From NCBI GenBank assembly GCA_913058215.1, contig CAJXQE010000013.1, positions 1-41,255 of the forward strand: a stretch of DNA of 41,255 nucleotides, written 5' to 3'. The notes beneath the pieces were generated by a model. That model searched no databases. It had not been told where the DNA came from and saw only the letters and a list, made by a program, of their open reading frames with translations. The translations under genes were made by a program, and so were the position numbers. Below, piece by piece: positions 1 through 9,247 of this stretch. Numbering within the stretch: position 1 is the first letter of the stretch; every line of letters begins with the position of its first letter. Source of the stretch: an uncultured Verrucomicrobiales bacterium (GTDB lineage: Bacteria; Verrucomicrobiota; Verrucomicrobiia; Verrucomicrobiales; DEV007).

Positions 1-48
1 CGAGATCAGCCTCGGTCTCGTGGGCTCGGAGATGTGTATAAGAGACAG
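1..48 (+). other. Illumina Nextera i7 adapter (not genomic)
   Basis: Positions 30-48 are the 19-bp Tn5 mosaic end AGATGTGTATAAGAGACAG and 15-29 are the Nextera read-2 adapter GTCTCGTGGGCTCGG. Positions 1-6 (CGAGAT) are the tail of the P7 primer and 7-14 (CAGCCTCG) sit where the 8-base i7 index goes; from memory they match Nextera index N710. This is untrimmed library adapter, so native sequence begins at about 49. Confidence 0.97.
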
Positions 49-49
49 C

Positions 50-1144
50 TCAAATAGTATCTTTGCTTTCGCCATCTCCAAAACCGATCGAAGGGTCCTC
101 GTAAATATTCACAAAGCTGTCCCCAATAACGACGAGGGGGGAGTTTGAATCACTGGCAACAGGTTTGCCCGTTTTTCTATCGAGAATTCGATTCAAGGTT
201 TGGGGCTCAGGATCGAAGTAGTCGACGGATTTAGAAAGCCCAAGCATCTCAACAAGGTCGCCTTTTGACTCGCGGGGAACTGAATCGACTTTTGTCTCCA
301 GGCTTTTGCTGAGACCTTCCAAACTCACTGACTTCGCTACAAAAGTTGCTGCGACTTTCATCGCGGGGGAAGTCCAGTGAGTGTCCTGTCGCAGGAAAAC
401 AGGTTCCCGGTTTTTCATTTCCCTGAACGTTGGGATTAGATCAATTACTTCAATCCCACTTTCGCGAAACTGACCCAACAATTTCCCGTAGTCCGGATGA
501 AGAAATTCACCGTCTTTTCCGGTGACTCCTTCCGGCTGAATCATCGGTTTGGTTGGAACGGGAACCAGTGTCAAACGGATGCCCCTTTCCTTGAGTTGCT
601 CAGCAAATTTCAGGACCACCGCCCTTGCCGGATTCCATTGAGCCCGATCCGGATTTTTGATGACACTATCAGGCTCGGGGCGGAGGGGGCCGTATCCAGT
701 CAGCGCATCGAGTTCAGGCTGATAGTAAAGCCAGCCCTCGCTTCCGAGGTGGACCTTGCGGTTTCCATCGCGCAGCCACAACAGCTGTCTGGCCTGATCC
801 ACCCTTCGGCTCGCATTACGAAAATCCGCATCCTTTACTCCGCGTTCAAACGCCTGGAGGTGATCGCGAATTGAAGGTTCGGTCCTTTCAATGCCGGAGC
901 TGAGTTTCCGCTTTTCTCTAAGAACATTGGCGGCCTCAACGCTGTCGGTATTCGCAATTTCAACGATGGGAATCCAGCGTTCGGACGCAGGTTTGCTGAA
1001 CTCGTTCGCCGTTCGCCAGAGTGGCGGTACAGAAATGGCAATGAAGAAGAGTAATGAAGTAATTATGCACCACCGCTGCGAAAGAGTGACCTCGCTCTTG
1101 AGGCCCTCTTCCGATTCGTAGGGGTTGCGCATTTTCTCTGACAT
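50..1144 (-). CDS. AlgJ/AlgX-like SGNH O-acetyltransferase, C-terminus probably missing
   Basis: Predicted periplasmic, membrane-anchored protein that completes O-acetylation of an exopolysaccharide, partnered with the MBOAT encoded 3 bp upstream. One N-terminal membrane segment (about residues 27-43) precedes an AlgJ/AlgX-type domain. The family catalytic triad is visible as D254-T-H256 and S343 in a GDSF motif. Family members normally continue roughly another hundred residues after GDSF, but here an in-frame TGA at 50-52 ends the protein at residue 364, two bases from the adapter. The stop is thus either a true truncation or an end-of-contig error, and I treat the gene as 3'-incomplete. The start is ATG at 1144. 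The substrate is unknown: 'alginate' in the family name need not apply here. Confidence 0.8.
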   Translation of the reverse strand: MSEKMRNPYESEEGLKSEVTLSQRWCIITSLLFFIAISVPPLWRTANEFSKPASERWIPIVEIANTDSVEAANVLREKRKLSSGIERTEPSIRDHLQAFERGVKDADFRNASRRVDQARQLLWLRDGNRKVHLGSEGWLYYQPELDALTGYGPLRPEPDSVIKNPDRAQWNPARAVVLKFAEQLKERGIRLTLVPVPTKPMIQPEGVTGKDGEFLHPDYGKLLGQFRESGIEVIDLIPTFREMKNREPVFLRQDTHWTSPAMKVAATFVAKSVSLEGLSKSLETKVDSVPRESKGDLVEMLGLSKSVDYFDPEPQTLNRILDRKTGKPVASDSNSPLVVIGDSFVNIYEDPSIGFGDGESKDTI

Positions 1145-1147
1145 GGA

Positions 1148-2569
1148 TTAAAACTGAAAATAGAGGAATGGATTGAAGCCCTGGAGGAACATCATGCGGA
1201 CCGCGATGAAGAGCAGGAGAAAGCTGAAGGCGACTTTTACCGGAGTGATCCGGCGGAGTAATTGTTTGGTTCCCGGGATGAGCCAGGTGGCCATGGCACA
1301 AAGAGTGAGGAACAACAGGTTCGCCGGTTTTAAGAGGGAGGCCTGCAAGAGTTCGGATACTTCTGCAGTCCTGGCGAAGCCGAACATGGAGGAGAGGTAT
1401 CGAATCGCGACATCGAGATTTTCCGCCCGGAAGAAAACCCAGGTGATTAATATGATACCGAATGTAAGGGCGACCTGAACCGGCTTCGGCATTTTTGCAT
1501 ACCACGAATCGCGTCCCATCCGTCTTTCAAATGCGAGCATAATTCCGTGGATCGCACCCCAGATGATGAAGGTCCACTGAGCTCCGTGCCAGAGCCCGCC
1601 GATCAGCATCACGACCATGAGATTGGCAGCCGTCCGATAGCGACTGATTCGATTTCCTCCCAGCGGGATATAAAGATAGTCCCGTAGAAAACTCGACAGG
1701 GAAATATGCCACCTGCGCCAGAAGTCAGTAATGCTGCGTGAGCGGTAAGGGGCATTGAAGTTCTCCGGGAAACGGAAGCCGAACATTCGCCCAAGTCCGA
1801 TCGCCATGTCGGAGTAGGCGGAGAAATCAAAGTAGATCTGAAAGGCGTAGGCGATCACACCAATCCAGGCAGTCAACGGATTGAGAGCCCCTTCTCCAGC
1901 GGCAAAACAGGAGTCGGCAATCGTTCCTACCGGGTTGGCGAGAATGATTTTTTTTGCAAAACCAAAATTGAAACGGGTGAGCCCTTCCACAAAGCCGGAG
2001 GCGGTGTGTTCCCGGGAGTGGAGTTGATCCGCGACGCTTCCGTATCGGACAATAGGACCGGCGACCAACTGCGGAAACATTGACACATAGCAGGCAAAGT
2101 CGATGAAGTTTCGCGCAGGTTTGGCATGCCCGCGAAAGAGGTCGATGGAATAACTCATCGACTGAAAGGTGTAAAACGAGATCCCTACCGGCAACACGAC
2201 GGAGTAGAGAAACTGCGGAAGCTCCAGGTCGCCTTGTCCGGCAAATCGAAGCACGGAGCTGACGTTTTCTGCGAAAAAGATCGAGTATTTGAAAAAAGCG
2301 AGGACAGACAGGTTGGCGATGACCGAGATCCAGAGGCCTGTCTTTCTCTGTTTCGAACCGGCTCCCTCTGCCGTGATAATTTTCCCGCAGGCGTAGTCAA
2401 TCGCTGTCGATCCCAGCATCAGGAGGGTGAACCACGGATTCCACCACCCGTAAAAAATGTAGCTCATCACCGTGAGCGTCAGATGTTTCAGCGAACGCGG
2501 CGAGGCGTAGTACAGCAGCAGAGCCAGCGGCAGAAAATAGAAGAGGAAAATGTGGGAGGAGAAAACCAC
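1148..2569 (-). CDS. MBOAT family O-acyltransferase (AlgI/DltB-like)
   Basis: Polytopic inner-membrane acyltransferase of 473 residues, the usual AlgI length. It is expected to move acetyl groups across the membrane for a cell-surface polysaccharide. The AlgI/MBOAT core is clear: a YFDFSAYSDMAIGLGRMFG-type segment near 246-264, an RRWHISLSSFLRDYLYIPLGG segment from 285, and the catalytic histidine H328 in GLWHG. The start read here is GTG at 2569 with no obvious ribosome-binding site, so it is moderately certain. The stop lies 3 bp before the AlgJ/AlgX-like gene, implying co-transcription. A 55-bp gap separates it from tsaB upstream, so it may be the distal part of the glgP-tsaB transcript or have its own promoter. 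Confidence 0.9.
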   Translation of the reverse strand: MVFSSHIFLFYFLPLALLLYYASPRSLKHLTLTVMSYIFYGWWNPWFTLLMLGSTAIDYACGKIITAEGAGSKQRKTGLWISVIANLSVLAFFKYSIFFAENVSSVLRFAGQGDLELPQFLYSVVLPVGISFYTFQSMSYSIDLFRGHAKPARNFIDFACYVSMFPQLVAGPIVRYGSVADQLHSREHTASGFVEGLTRFNFGFAKKIILANPVGTIADSCFAAGEGALNPLTAWIGVIAYAFQIYFDFSAYSDMAIGLGRMFGFRFPENFNAPYRSRSITDFWRRWHISLSSFLRDYLYIPLGGNRISRYRTAANLMVVMLIGGLWHGAQWTFIIWGAIHGIMLAFERRMGRDSWYAKMPKPVQVALTFGIILITWVFFRAENLDVAIRYLSSMFGFARTAEVSELLQASLLKPANLLFLTLCAMATWLIPGTKQLLRRITPVKVAFSFLLLFIAVRMMFLQGFNPFLYFQF

Positions 2570-2624
2570 AGGCTTGAAGGATGGATAGCCACAATACTAA
2601 GAAATTCCACACTTACACAAGTTT

Positions 2625-3269
2625 TTAAGGGGCCTTCTTTTTCTTTGGTTTCGTGATAAACGGAGGCCTCAGGTAATGAGGTTCAAGGGGAGGGGAGATT
2701 TCCTCACAGCCCTCAGTAGAAATTATTGTCGCTGCTTTTCTTGCGATCAACTCCGCGACCGGTTGAGTCAAGGTGACGTCGTCGAATTGATCGGCCATCT
2801 TCTTGTCAGGAGTTACGACCGGTAGATTTCCCGATCTGGCGGATTGAAGCTTTTCAGCGAACGGTTCCATCTCGATCAACTCCGGTTCGCCCTGCAATTT
2901 CCCTTCGCGAATGGAGGCAATGAATCCTGTGTTTCTTCTCGCGTCGCCGATCACAAGATAATTACTGCAACCAGGGAGATAGGCTTCGAGCGAGGACAGA
3001 CCCAGAGCGCGGGTGCCGAGGGATATAGCAAGCCCGTTGGCGACAGCAATTCCCACGCGAACCCCGCTATACGATCCGGGACCTAGCCCGACAGCAACAG
3101 CGTCGAGTTTTCGATCACATTTTTCGAGGGCCTCTTCGACCGGCTGAAAAATCACCGAGTTGTGGGACCGGTCGGTATGAAAGGTTGAGGACCAGACAAG
3201 CTCCTTCCGTGACTCGTCCCAGAGTGCCAGGCTTGCATTCGGCGTCGATGTTTCAAGGGCGAGAATCAT
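2625..3269 (-). CDS. tsaB: tRNA threonylcarbamoyladenosine biosynthesis protein TsaB
   Basis: Cytoplasmic partner of TsaD and TsaE in making t6A at position 37 of ANN-decoding tRNAs. The 214-residue protein has the ASKHA-fold opening MILALETSTPNASLALW and the family hallmark GLGPGSYSGVRVG near residue 63, which in TsaB contributes to the TsaD-dimer interface rather than catalysis. A short Lys/Pro-rich tail ends the protein. Its ATG overlaps the tsaE stop by 4 bp (ATGA), indicating translational coupling. TsaD and TsaC are not in this window. Confidence 0.93.
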   Translation of the reverse strand: MILALETSTPNASLALWDESRKELVWSSTFHTDRSHNSVIFQPVEEALEKCDRKLDAVAVGLGPGSYSGVRVGIAVANGLAISLGTRALGLSSLEAYLPGCSNYLVIGDARRNTGFIASIREGKLQGEPELIEMEPFAEKLQSARSGNLPVVTPDKKMADQFDDVTLTQPVAELIARKAATIISTEGCEEISPPLEPHYLRPPFITKPKKKKAP

Positions 3270-3682
3270 TGGCGAGTTACAGTGTGTTCTCCATTTTCTG
3301 TGATGGATAAATTTAACCAGATCGTATTTTCCGGAAGAAGAAAATCAAATTTGTCCGCCCATTCCACTACAAGAATACCCTCCTCATCGAGATATTCCTC
3401 CCAACCAATTTTCAGCAGTTCCTCTGCTTCATCGATGCGATAAAAGTCGAAGTGAAAAACCGGAAGAGATCCGGAGCGGTATTCATTCACCAGTCCGAAA
3501 GTCGGGCTGGTGACGGGATCACTGCAGCCCTGTGAGCGCACAATGCCTTTTGTGAAATGAGTTTTCCCCGCGCCGAGTTGCCCGACAAGAGCCAGCACCG
3601 AACCATTCTTCAGACCGGCTCCGAACGCTTCTCCGGCTGAGATCATTTCGTTTTCACTCCTCGTTGTCGCGACGATACTCAT
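3266..3682 (-). CDS. tsaE: tRNA t6A biosynthesis ATPase TsaE
   Basis: Small P-loop ATPase (138 residues) that powers turnover of the TsaBD complex in t6A synthesis. Visible motifs in order: GQLGAGKTHF (Walker A), TSPTF (switch I-like), HFDFYRI, and VVEWADK (Walker B-like region), all canonical for the YjeE/TsaE family. An upstream in-frame start at 3748 exists, but the ATG at 3682 leaves a 4-bp gap after the thiL stop and gives the normal family length, so I prefer it. It overlaps tsaB by 4 bp. Confidence 0.92.
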   Translation of the reverse strand: MSIVATTRSENEMISAGEAFGAGLKNGSVLALVGQLGAGKTHFTKGIVRSQGCSDPVTSPTFGLVNEYRSGSLPVFHFDFYRIDEAEELLKIGWEEYLDEEGILVVEWADKFDFLLPENTIWLNLSITENGEHTVTRQ

Positions 3683-3686
3683 GGCT

Positions 3687-4598
3687 TCATTTGGAAAAGT
3701 GTTCCCACCCACCTTCCAATGGCTCTTCAGTTTTCTCAATGACCTCACCGATGATCGTTAGCGGAGTATCCGGAAACTTTGACTCCCAGGCTTCGCCCAG
3801 CTCCCCGACGAAATGAGTCGGTAAAGTCATTAATAATTCGTAATCCTCACCTTCAGCTAAAGCTGCTTTTAAATCCGCATCCTTGTGAACAGGGATATCC
3901 GCGCGATCGACTCGATACCCGAGCCCGGCCCCCGACAGGAGTCGCGGGAGATCTTTGGCGAGGCCGTCGCTGAGGTCCATCATCGAAGTGGGCTTCCACC
4001 CTCCTTCGCAGATCCATTGCGCCTCGGCAATTCGCGGCTGAAAGCTGAGATGACGTCCGCTTTTAAATGAGCCGCCGAGTTTCCCCGTCACCGCTAAGAG
4101 ATCTCCTTTCGCTGCGGTGCCCCGAAAAACGCAGTGATCCTTTTTGACGCGGCCCGTCAATGAAATGGAAACAACGGCACCTTTCGATGGCAAAGAAGAA
4201 GTCTCCCCGCCGACGATGCTCACGGAAAATTCGCGAGCCAGATCTTCCATTCCACGATACCAGCCTTCAATGTCCGAAACTTTCTGATCCTCCGAAAGGA
4301 CGAGAGTCACCAGAGCATGCAGAGGGATACCTCCCATAGCGGCGATGTCGCTGATCGCCCTCGCGAGTGCTTTTCGTCCCACCAGTTCGGGTTCAGTGTC
4401 TTCAGTGAAATGAACTCCCTCGACGATGCAGTCCGTTTTGAGAAGGGAGTAAAATTGATCATCCAGTTCCACGACGGCGCAGTCATCGCCGGCACCTTTG
4501 ATGACTGAGTCGCCAAGAGGCAGGGAACGGGTGAGTTGCTCCACCAGTTTGATTTCACCCACATCGCCAAGCCGCCGACTGGATTCCCCATCCTTCAT
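3687..4598 (-). CDS. thiL: thiamine-monophosphate kinase ThiL
   Basis: Catalyses the last step of thiamine diphosphate synthesis: ATP-dependent phosphorylation of thiamine monophosphate. The 303-residue product matches the PurM/ThiL fold. It has the N-terminal GDVGEIKLVEQL helix, the GAGDDCAVV nucleotide/metal motif near residue 36, a DIAAMGG motif, the VGGETSS segment and a MDLSDGLAKDLPRL motif in the second half. Its ATG overlaps the stop of the upstream CPBP gene by 4 bp. No THI-box riboswitch is seen ahead of it, and its position inside a non-thiamine operon suggests constitutive expression. Confidence 0.93.
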   Translation of the reverse strand: MKDGESSRRLGDVGEIKLVEQLTRSLPLGDSVIKGAGDDCAVVELDDQFYSLLKTDCIVEGVHFTEDTEPELVGRKALARAISDIAAMGGIPLHALVTLVLSEDQKVSDIEGWYRGMEDLAREFSVSIVGGETSSLPSKGAVVSISLTGRVKKDHCVFRGTAAKGDLLAVTGKLGGSFKSGRHLSFQPRIAEAQWICEGGWKPTSMMDLSDGLAKDLPRLLSGAGLGYRVDRADIPVHKDADLKAALAEGEDYELLMTLPTHFVGELGEAWESKFPDTPLTIIGEVIEKTEEPLEGGWEHFSK

Positions 4599-5446
4599 AT
4601 TTTATCCACCGGTGAAGGTTGATTGAGAAGTAGGACCACATTCGCAGTGTTGAAAAAAGCGTGAATTCCCACGGGTACCCAAAGACACCCGGTGATCTCA
4701 TAGGCGAGTGTCAGGAAGAGAGCAAAAACCCAAAGGGGAAGAAGAGCGGGCAAGTTGCTGTGCGCTACCGCGAAAATGGCGCCAACAACGACGGCCGCAA
4801 AGATGGGGCTGGTGTATTTTTTGACCACACCATACATGTAGCCGCGAAAGAGAAATTCCTCAACGAGAGGGGCGGCGATGCAGGCCGCGATAATGGAAAG
4901 ACCGAGATGCAGAGTCGAAGTGGAATCTTTGAACATCTCAACCGGCTCCTGCTCATCGAGCTCTCCAAATATTCCATCGAGAAAGTTTTGAGAGAGTCCG
5001 CCCAGCAGCACGTTGCAGAGGAATACAGCAATGATTCCTCCGAGAATTGTGAAAACGACAATCATCGGAAAAGTCATCCGATACAGACCGCAGACTTCTC
5101 GCACCCTCTGTCCGCGGCCCCAGGCAAGTATTGCGTAGGTTAAGACTCCAACGAATCCGACGACTCCGATATTCACCAGCATCATCAAGATCTGGTTTGT
5201 TTCGCTGATTTCATTGGGATCCACTTCGGGAATCTCAATCAGCACAGCCAGTATCGGATTGACTAGGTAGATAAATGCCGGGAACAGCATCAAGAGCAGA
5301 TCGATGCGATCGAAATACTGCGGCTTCAAAGCTGTCCGTCCACGGATCCTGCGCAGCACTTCGTAGACTGCGATTCCGAGAACCAATGTCGATAAGACAA
5401 TGATCTCGAAATCGAAGAGAACGTATTTTGCTGCCAGTTCTTCCAT
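4595..5446 (-). CDS. CPBP family intramembrane metalloprotease (CAAX/Abi-like)
   Basis: Polytopic membrane protein of 283 residues with the CPBP glutamic protease signature: E196-E197-F-L-F-R201 in one transmembrane helix, H229 in a later helix and H262 in GIHAFFN. These are the expected catalytic or metal-binding residues. Substrates of bacterial members are mostly unknown; some process peptides or provide bacteriocin immunity. I start at ATG 5446, just after the glgP stop. A longer in-frame version from 5539 would overlap glgP by 77 bp and adds a non-hydrophobic, Pro/Arg-rich stretch, so it is unlikely. It overlaps thiL by 4 bp. Confidence 0.87.
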   Translation of the reverse strand: MEELAAKYVLFDFEIIVLSTLVLGIAVYEVLRRIRGRTALKPQYFDRIDLLLMLFPAFIYLVNPILAVLIEIPEVDPNEISETNQILMMLVNIGVVGFVGVLTYAILAWGRGQRVREVCGLYRMTFPMIVVFTILGGIIAVFLCNVLLGGLSQNFLDGIFGELDEQEPVEMFKDSTSTLHLGLSIIAACIAAPLVEEFLFRGYMYGVVKKYTSPIFAAVVVGAIFAVAHSNLPALLPLWVFALFLTLAYEITGCLWVPVGIHAFFNTANVVLLLNQPSPVDKI

Positions 5447-5462
5447 GGGGTCTGTCCGGATG

Positions 5463-7937
5463 TCAGACCTTAATGGAAGGTAGTTTCCAGATCTCGTCGG
5501 CGTATTCCTGAATGGTCCGGTCGCTGGAGAATTTTCCAACGCGGGCGGTATTCAAGATGGCGCTGCGGGCCCAGCCGTCGCGGTCGCGATATGCAACATC
5601 GACTTTCGCTTGTGCTTCGACATAGGAATCGAAATCCGCGAGAACCAGATAGGGATCGCCGCCATCGAGAAGGCTGTTTCGGATTCCGTCAAAAGTTCCG
5701 CGAGGAGCAAAAGTGTCTGAGCAGAGCCATTCGATCACAGCCTGCAGTTCTTGATGGGACCAGAAATAGTCCATCGAGCTGTAGCCGCTTTTCCACTTTT
5801 CTTCCACTTCATCGACGGTCATACCGAAGATGAAAATGTTGTCGTCGCCGACTTCCTCAAGGATTTCCACATTGGCACCGTCCAGAGTTCCGATTGTGAG
5901 CGCACCGTTGAGAGCCAGCTTCATGTTCCCGGTTCCTGAAGCTTCTTTGCCTGCTGTGGAAATTTGTTCGGAAAGATCAGCCGCCGGAATGATGGTCTCG
6001 GCAACGCTGACTCCGTAGTTGGGAATAAAAGCTACCTTCAGCTTGTCCTGGATTCTTTTGTCATTGTTGATCTTCTCGCCGACCGCATTGATGGCGTAGA
6101 TGATTTCCTTGGCAAGGGTGTAGCCCGGGGCTGCCTTTGCACCGAAAACGAAAACGCGTGGCACGATGTCCAGATCCGGATTCTGAATCAGCCTGCGATA
6201 CTGTGTCAGGATATTCAGCAGGTTGAGGTGCTGGCGTTTGTACTCGTGGAGACGCTTGATCTGCACGTCGAAAAGCGCATCCGGACTCACTGTGACTCCA
6301 CAACGGGTTTGAATCATCTCCGCAAGACGCACCTTGTTGCGCCGCTTGATGTCCATGAACTCCGTCCGCCACGAAGCATCGTCGACGTGGTTTTCCAAAT
6401 CGCGGAGGCGATCGAGATTTGCCGGCCAGTCATCGCCGATACTGCGATCGATCAAGCCGGAAAGTTCCTGGTTGCAGGCTTTGAGCCAACGACGCGGGGT
6501 GATTCCGTTCGTCTTGTTAATGATCTTGCCCGGATACAGCTCGTCGAAGTTGGAAAAGAGATCCTTCTTCAACAACTGGGTGTGAAGAGCAGCCACTCCG
6601 TTCACAGTATGACTTCCCACGACCGCGAGATAGGCCATCCGGATTTGCTGTGGTTGGCTTTCTTCAATGAGAGAAAGCTCGGCAATCTTCTGAGCATCGC
6701 CGGGCCATTTTTTATCGACCACATCTTCGAGGAACTTGCGGTTGATCTCGAAAATGATCTGCAAGTGACGTGGAAGTACTTTCTGGAAAAGAGGAACACT
6801 CCATTTCTCCAGAGCTTCCGGAAGGAGAGTGTGGTTGGTGTAGGAAAAAGTCTTCTGACAAATTCCCCATGCTTGATCCCATGGAAGCAATTCTTCGTCC
6901 AGAAGGATTCGCATCAATTCCACAACAGCAATTGCCGGGTGAGTGTCATTCAGCTGAATCGCAGCTTTGTCAGGAAGGCTGTCCCAGGTGTTGTTGGAGA
7001 GGCGATGGCGTCTCACGATGTCGCGCAGGGAACAGGTGACAAAGAAATACTGCTGCACAAGTCGCAGCTCTTTACCGGCTTCGGTGGAGTCGTTTGGATA
7101 AAGGACTTTGGAGATTGATTCGCTCTCCGCTTTTTCCCGCACTGCTTCTACGTAACCGCCACGGTTGAAGACATCGAGATCGAAGTCCTTTGAGGCTCGA
7201 CTTTCCCAGAGGCGGAGATAATTCACGGTCGAAGCGGTGTATCCCACAATAGGAACGTCCCACGGGACGCCGAGAATGGAACGGGTATTCGCCCATACCG
7301 GGCGGCCTTGACCGAGTTCGTCGAACTGCATTTCGACATTTCCGTAGATAGGAACTTCCACTGCATATTCCGGGCGGCAAATCTCCCAGGGATTTCCGAA
7401 ACGCTTCCATTCGTCTGGATGTTCGGTCTGTTTTCCCTCATCGAAGCCTTGTTTGAAAAGTCCGAACTCGTAATTGATTCCATAACCCACTGCCGGCAAA
7501 TCGAGCGTGGCGAGAGAATCCATGAAACAGGCGGCGAGACGACCAAGACCGCCGTTTCCGAGACCGAGGTCCGGTCCTTCGTTTACAAGGTTGTCGAAAT
7601 CCTGACCGAGATCAGAAACGGCTTCACGGGTGACTTCGAGTAATTGCAGATTGACGAGATTATTTTCGAGAAGTCGTCCCATCAAGTATTCGAGGGAGAG
7701 GTAGTAGGCGCGGCGCACATTCTTTTCGCGATGATCGCGGCGTACGTCACAGGCGCGTTCAAGCATGCGGTCTCTCACCGTCAGGCAAATGGCACGCCAC
7801 CAATCGTGATTGGTCGCGGTCTCAGGGCCGTGAGCCTGGTTGCGGATCAGATGGGACAGGATGTCCTTTTTTACCTGCTCCTTTTTCTCTGCTGTTGCTG
7901 CGGAGATGTCATTCGATGTCTGCGTTTCTGCTTCCAT
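5463..7937 (-). CDS. glgP: glycogen/starch/alpha-glucan phosphorylase
   Basis: Cytoplasmic GT35 enzyme that releases glucose-1-phosphate from the non-reducing ends of glycogen or maltodextrin using PLP. The 824-residue length is standard. Visible landmarks are [14 protein letters not shown] and [12 protein letters not shown] in the N-terminal half, [16 protein letters not shown] mid-protein, and the PLP site [14 protein letters not shown] with the Schiff-base lysine at about residue 673. The start is ATG 7937 with an AGGA element 9 nt upstream. It heads the compact minus-strand operon running into the CPBP protease, thiL, tsaE and tsaB. No other glycogen genes are in the window. Confidence 0.97.
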   Translation of the reverse strand: MEAETQTSNDISAATAEKKEQVKKDILSHLIRNQAHGPETATNHDWWRAICLTVRDRMLERACDVRRDHREKNVRRAYYLSLEYLMGRLLENNLVNLQLLEVTREAVSDLGQDFDNLVNEGPDLGLGNGGLGRLAACFMDSLATLDLPAVGYGINYEFGLFKQGFDEGKQTEHPDEWKRFGNPWEICRPEYAVEVPIYGNVEMQFDELGQGRPVWANTRSILGVPWDVPIVGYTASTVNYLRLWESRASKDFDLDVFNRGGYVEAVREKAESESISKVLYPNDSTEAGKELRLVQQYFFVTCSLRDIVRRHRLSNNTWDSLPDKAAIQLNDTHPAIAVVELMRILLDEELLPWDQAWGICQKTFSYTNHTLLPEALEKWSVPLFQKVLPRHLQIIFEINRKFLEDVVDKKWPGDAQKIAELSLIEESQPQQIRMAYLAVVGSHTVNGVAALHTQLLKKDLFSNFDELYPGKIINKTNGITPRRWLKACNQELSGLIDRSIGDDWPANLDRLRDLENHVDDASWRTEFMDIKRRNKVRLAEMIQTRCGVTVSPDALFDVQIKRLHEYKRQHLNLLNILTQYRRLIQNPDLDIVPRVFVFGAKAAPGYTLAKEIIYAINAVGEKINNDKRIQDKLKVAFIPNYGVSVAETIIPAADLSEQISTAGKEASGTGNMKLALNGALTIGTLDGANVEILEEVGDDNIFIFGMTVDEVEEKWKSGYSSMDYFWSHQELQAVIEWLCSDTFAPRGTFDGIRNSLLDGGDPYLVLADFDSYVEAQAKVDVAYRDRDGWARSAILNTARVGKFSSDRTIQEYADEIWKLPSIKV

Positions 7938-7994
7938 GATAGTGTTCCTATATACTCAAAAAAGGGGATCGTAAAAATTACGTTTCCTAAATAA

Positions 7995-8462
7995 TTATCT
8001 GATCTGCTCAAGGGCTTCTTCCAAAACAGTTCTGACAAATTCACCAATTCCGAATTCGGTGGAATCGCGAGGTCCTGCCACGTTGAGATTTTGGATTCTG
8101 TTATCGTCGATAAATTCAACCAGCGCCCTCGCTGGATTCTTTGTCTTTGCTTCCGAGACGTGAATGAAAGGCCGCTTCCACTGTTTGCAGAATTTCGCGG
8201 TTAGTCCCGATCCGCCTGTTAAAACAGCTGCCCGGGAAAAAATCACCGTTCCGTCACTGTCCCGCACATTCCATTCCGTTCGGAGCGAATAATTCCCGGA
8301 CTGCGTTTCCTTCAGCCGATATTCATCGGGAATAGGCCCGTCTTCGGCAAGTCTGCCGAGAGGACACCATCCTCCGTGTGGAATCTTGTGTTCGAGAGCA
8401 AAATCCAAAGCGGCCCGGTCCGCGCCGGTCTGGCCTCCGGAGATGATCTTTTCGAGGATCAT
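7995..8462 (-). CDS. putative molybdenum carrier / YpsA-like Rossmann (SLOG superfamily) protein
   Basis: A 155-residue cytoplasmic protein of the putative molybdenum carrier family, related to the SLOG/LOG nucleotide-binding Rossmann fold. The opening IISGGQTGADRAALDFA, followed by HGGWCPLGRLAEDGPIP, is the family signature. A GGSGLTAKF segment and a NVAGPRDST segment complete the fold. ATG 8462 is chosen because GAGGG lies about 6 nt upstream; a TTG at 8501 would add 13 residues. Function is not established for the family: ligand binding (nucleotide or cofactor) is inferred. It is separated from glgP by 57 bp. Confidence 0.85.
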   Translation of the reverse strand: MILEKIISGGQTGADRAALDFALEHKIPHGGWCPLGRLAEDGPIPDEYRLKETQSGNYSLRTEWNVRDSDGTVIFSRAAVLTGGSGLTAKFCKQWKRPFIHVSEAKTKNPARALVEFIDDNRIQNLNVAGPRDSTEFGIGEFVRTVLEEALEQIR

Positions 8463-8542
8463 CGCAGCCCTCGATTCAACAGGGGTAAGCCAACGATTCA
8501 ACCCTCTTGGATTGAAACGTTGATTTGGGTCCGTTCAGCGAG

Positions 8543-9223
8543 TTACTCGCCGATTTTCAGCAGCTCTACCTCAAAGATGAGAGCGCTGTGTGGTTTGATT
8601 TTCGGTGGTGATCCGCGTTCGCCGTAGGCGAGATCGGATGGAATGTAAAAACGAAATTTACTTCCCATAGGCATCAACTGCACTCCTTCTGTCCAGCCGG
8701 CGATGACGCGGTTGAGTGGAAAAGAAGTTGGTTCTCCGCGATCAACGCTGCTGTCGAATACAGTGCCGTCGAGCAGAGTTCCGTGATAGTGGACGGTTAC
8801 TGTATCAGTGGCGGCTGGCTTGTCTCCTTCGCCAGCTTTCATGACTTCATATTGAAGGCCGCTGTCGGTGGTGACGATGCCTTCTTTTGCTCCGTTCTCC
8901 GCAAGAAACTTGGTTCCTTCTTCTTTCATTTTCGCGATCTGCTGTTTAGCCATGGTTTCAAAGGCTTTGTCCATTTCCTCTTCCGTAAGAAGGGAATCTT
9001 TACCGGCGAGCACGGCTTTGAATGCGGAAGTGAATTGTTCCAGGTTCAATTCGACGCCCCGCGATTTCATTTGCTGGGCAATGGAGTGACCGTAGGCGTA
9101 GCTGATCTGGTCGATCAGTGACTCTGGTTTGGCGGCGGGCGAATCTTTGTCCTGTGATACTGCGCTCATGGATGTAAGGGCTAGTGTGATAAGCGCAAGT
9201 GCGCCGGTGAGTTGCAGGTTCAT
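8543..9223 (-). CDS. secreted FKBP-type peptidyl-prolyl cis-trans isomerase
   Basis: Mip/FklB-like periplasmic foldase of 226 residues. A Sec signal peptide covers about residues 1-23. An FKBP-N helical dimerisation domain follows (about 32-105, with QISYAYGHSIAQQM), then a complete FKBP catalytic domain (about 115-226) with VTVHYHGTLLDGTVFDSS, the VIAGWTEGVQLMPMGSK core and LAYGERG...PHSALIFEVELL. Aromatic pocket residues (Y, F, W) are retained, so activity is likely. The gene is monocistronic or leads the short YpsA-like unit 80 bp downstream. Its leader holds a terminator-shaped hairpin at 9248-9280. Confidence 0.93.
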   Translation of the reverse strand: MNLQLTGALALITLALTSMSAVSQDKDSPAAKPESLIDQISYAYGHSIAQQMKSRGVELNLEQFTSAFKAVLAGKDSLLTEEEMDKAFETMAKQQIAKMKEEGTKFLAENGAKEGIVTTDSGLQYEVMKAGEGDKPAATDTVTVHYHGTLLDGTVFDSSVDRGEPTSFPLNRVIAGWTEGVQLMPMGSKFRFYIPSDLAYGERGSPPKIKPHSALIFEVELLKIGE

Positions 9224-9247
9224 TGTTTGTTGATTGAACTGGTTAAT

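Noticed and set aside
30-48. Tn5-like transposon end
   Set aside because: It is flanked by index and P7 adapter bases, so it is library sequence and not a mobile element.
5964-7118. 384-codon open frame antisense to glgP
   Set aside because: Lies wholly opposite a clear GlgP with all its motifs; the translation has no recognisable domain and reflects codon bias.
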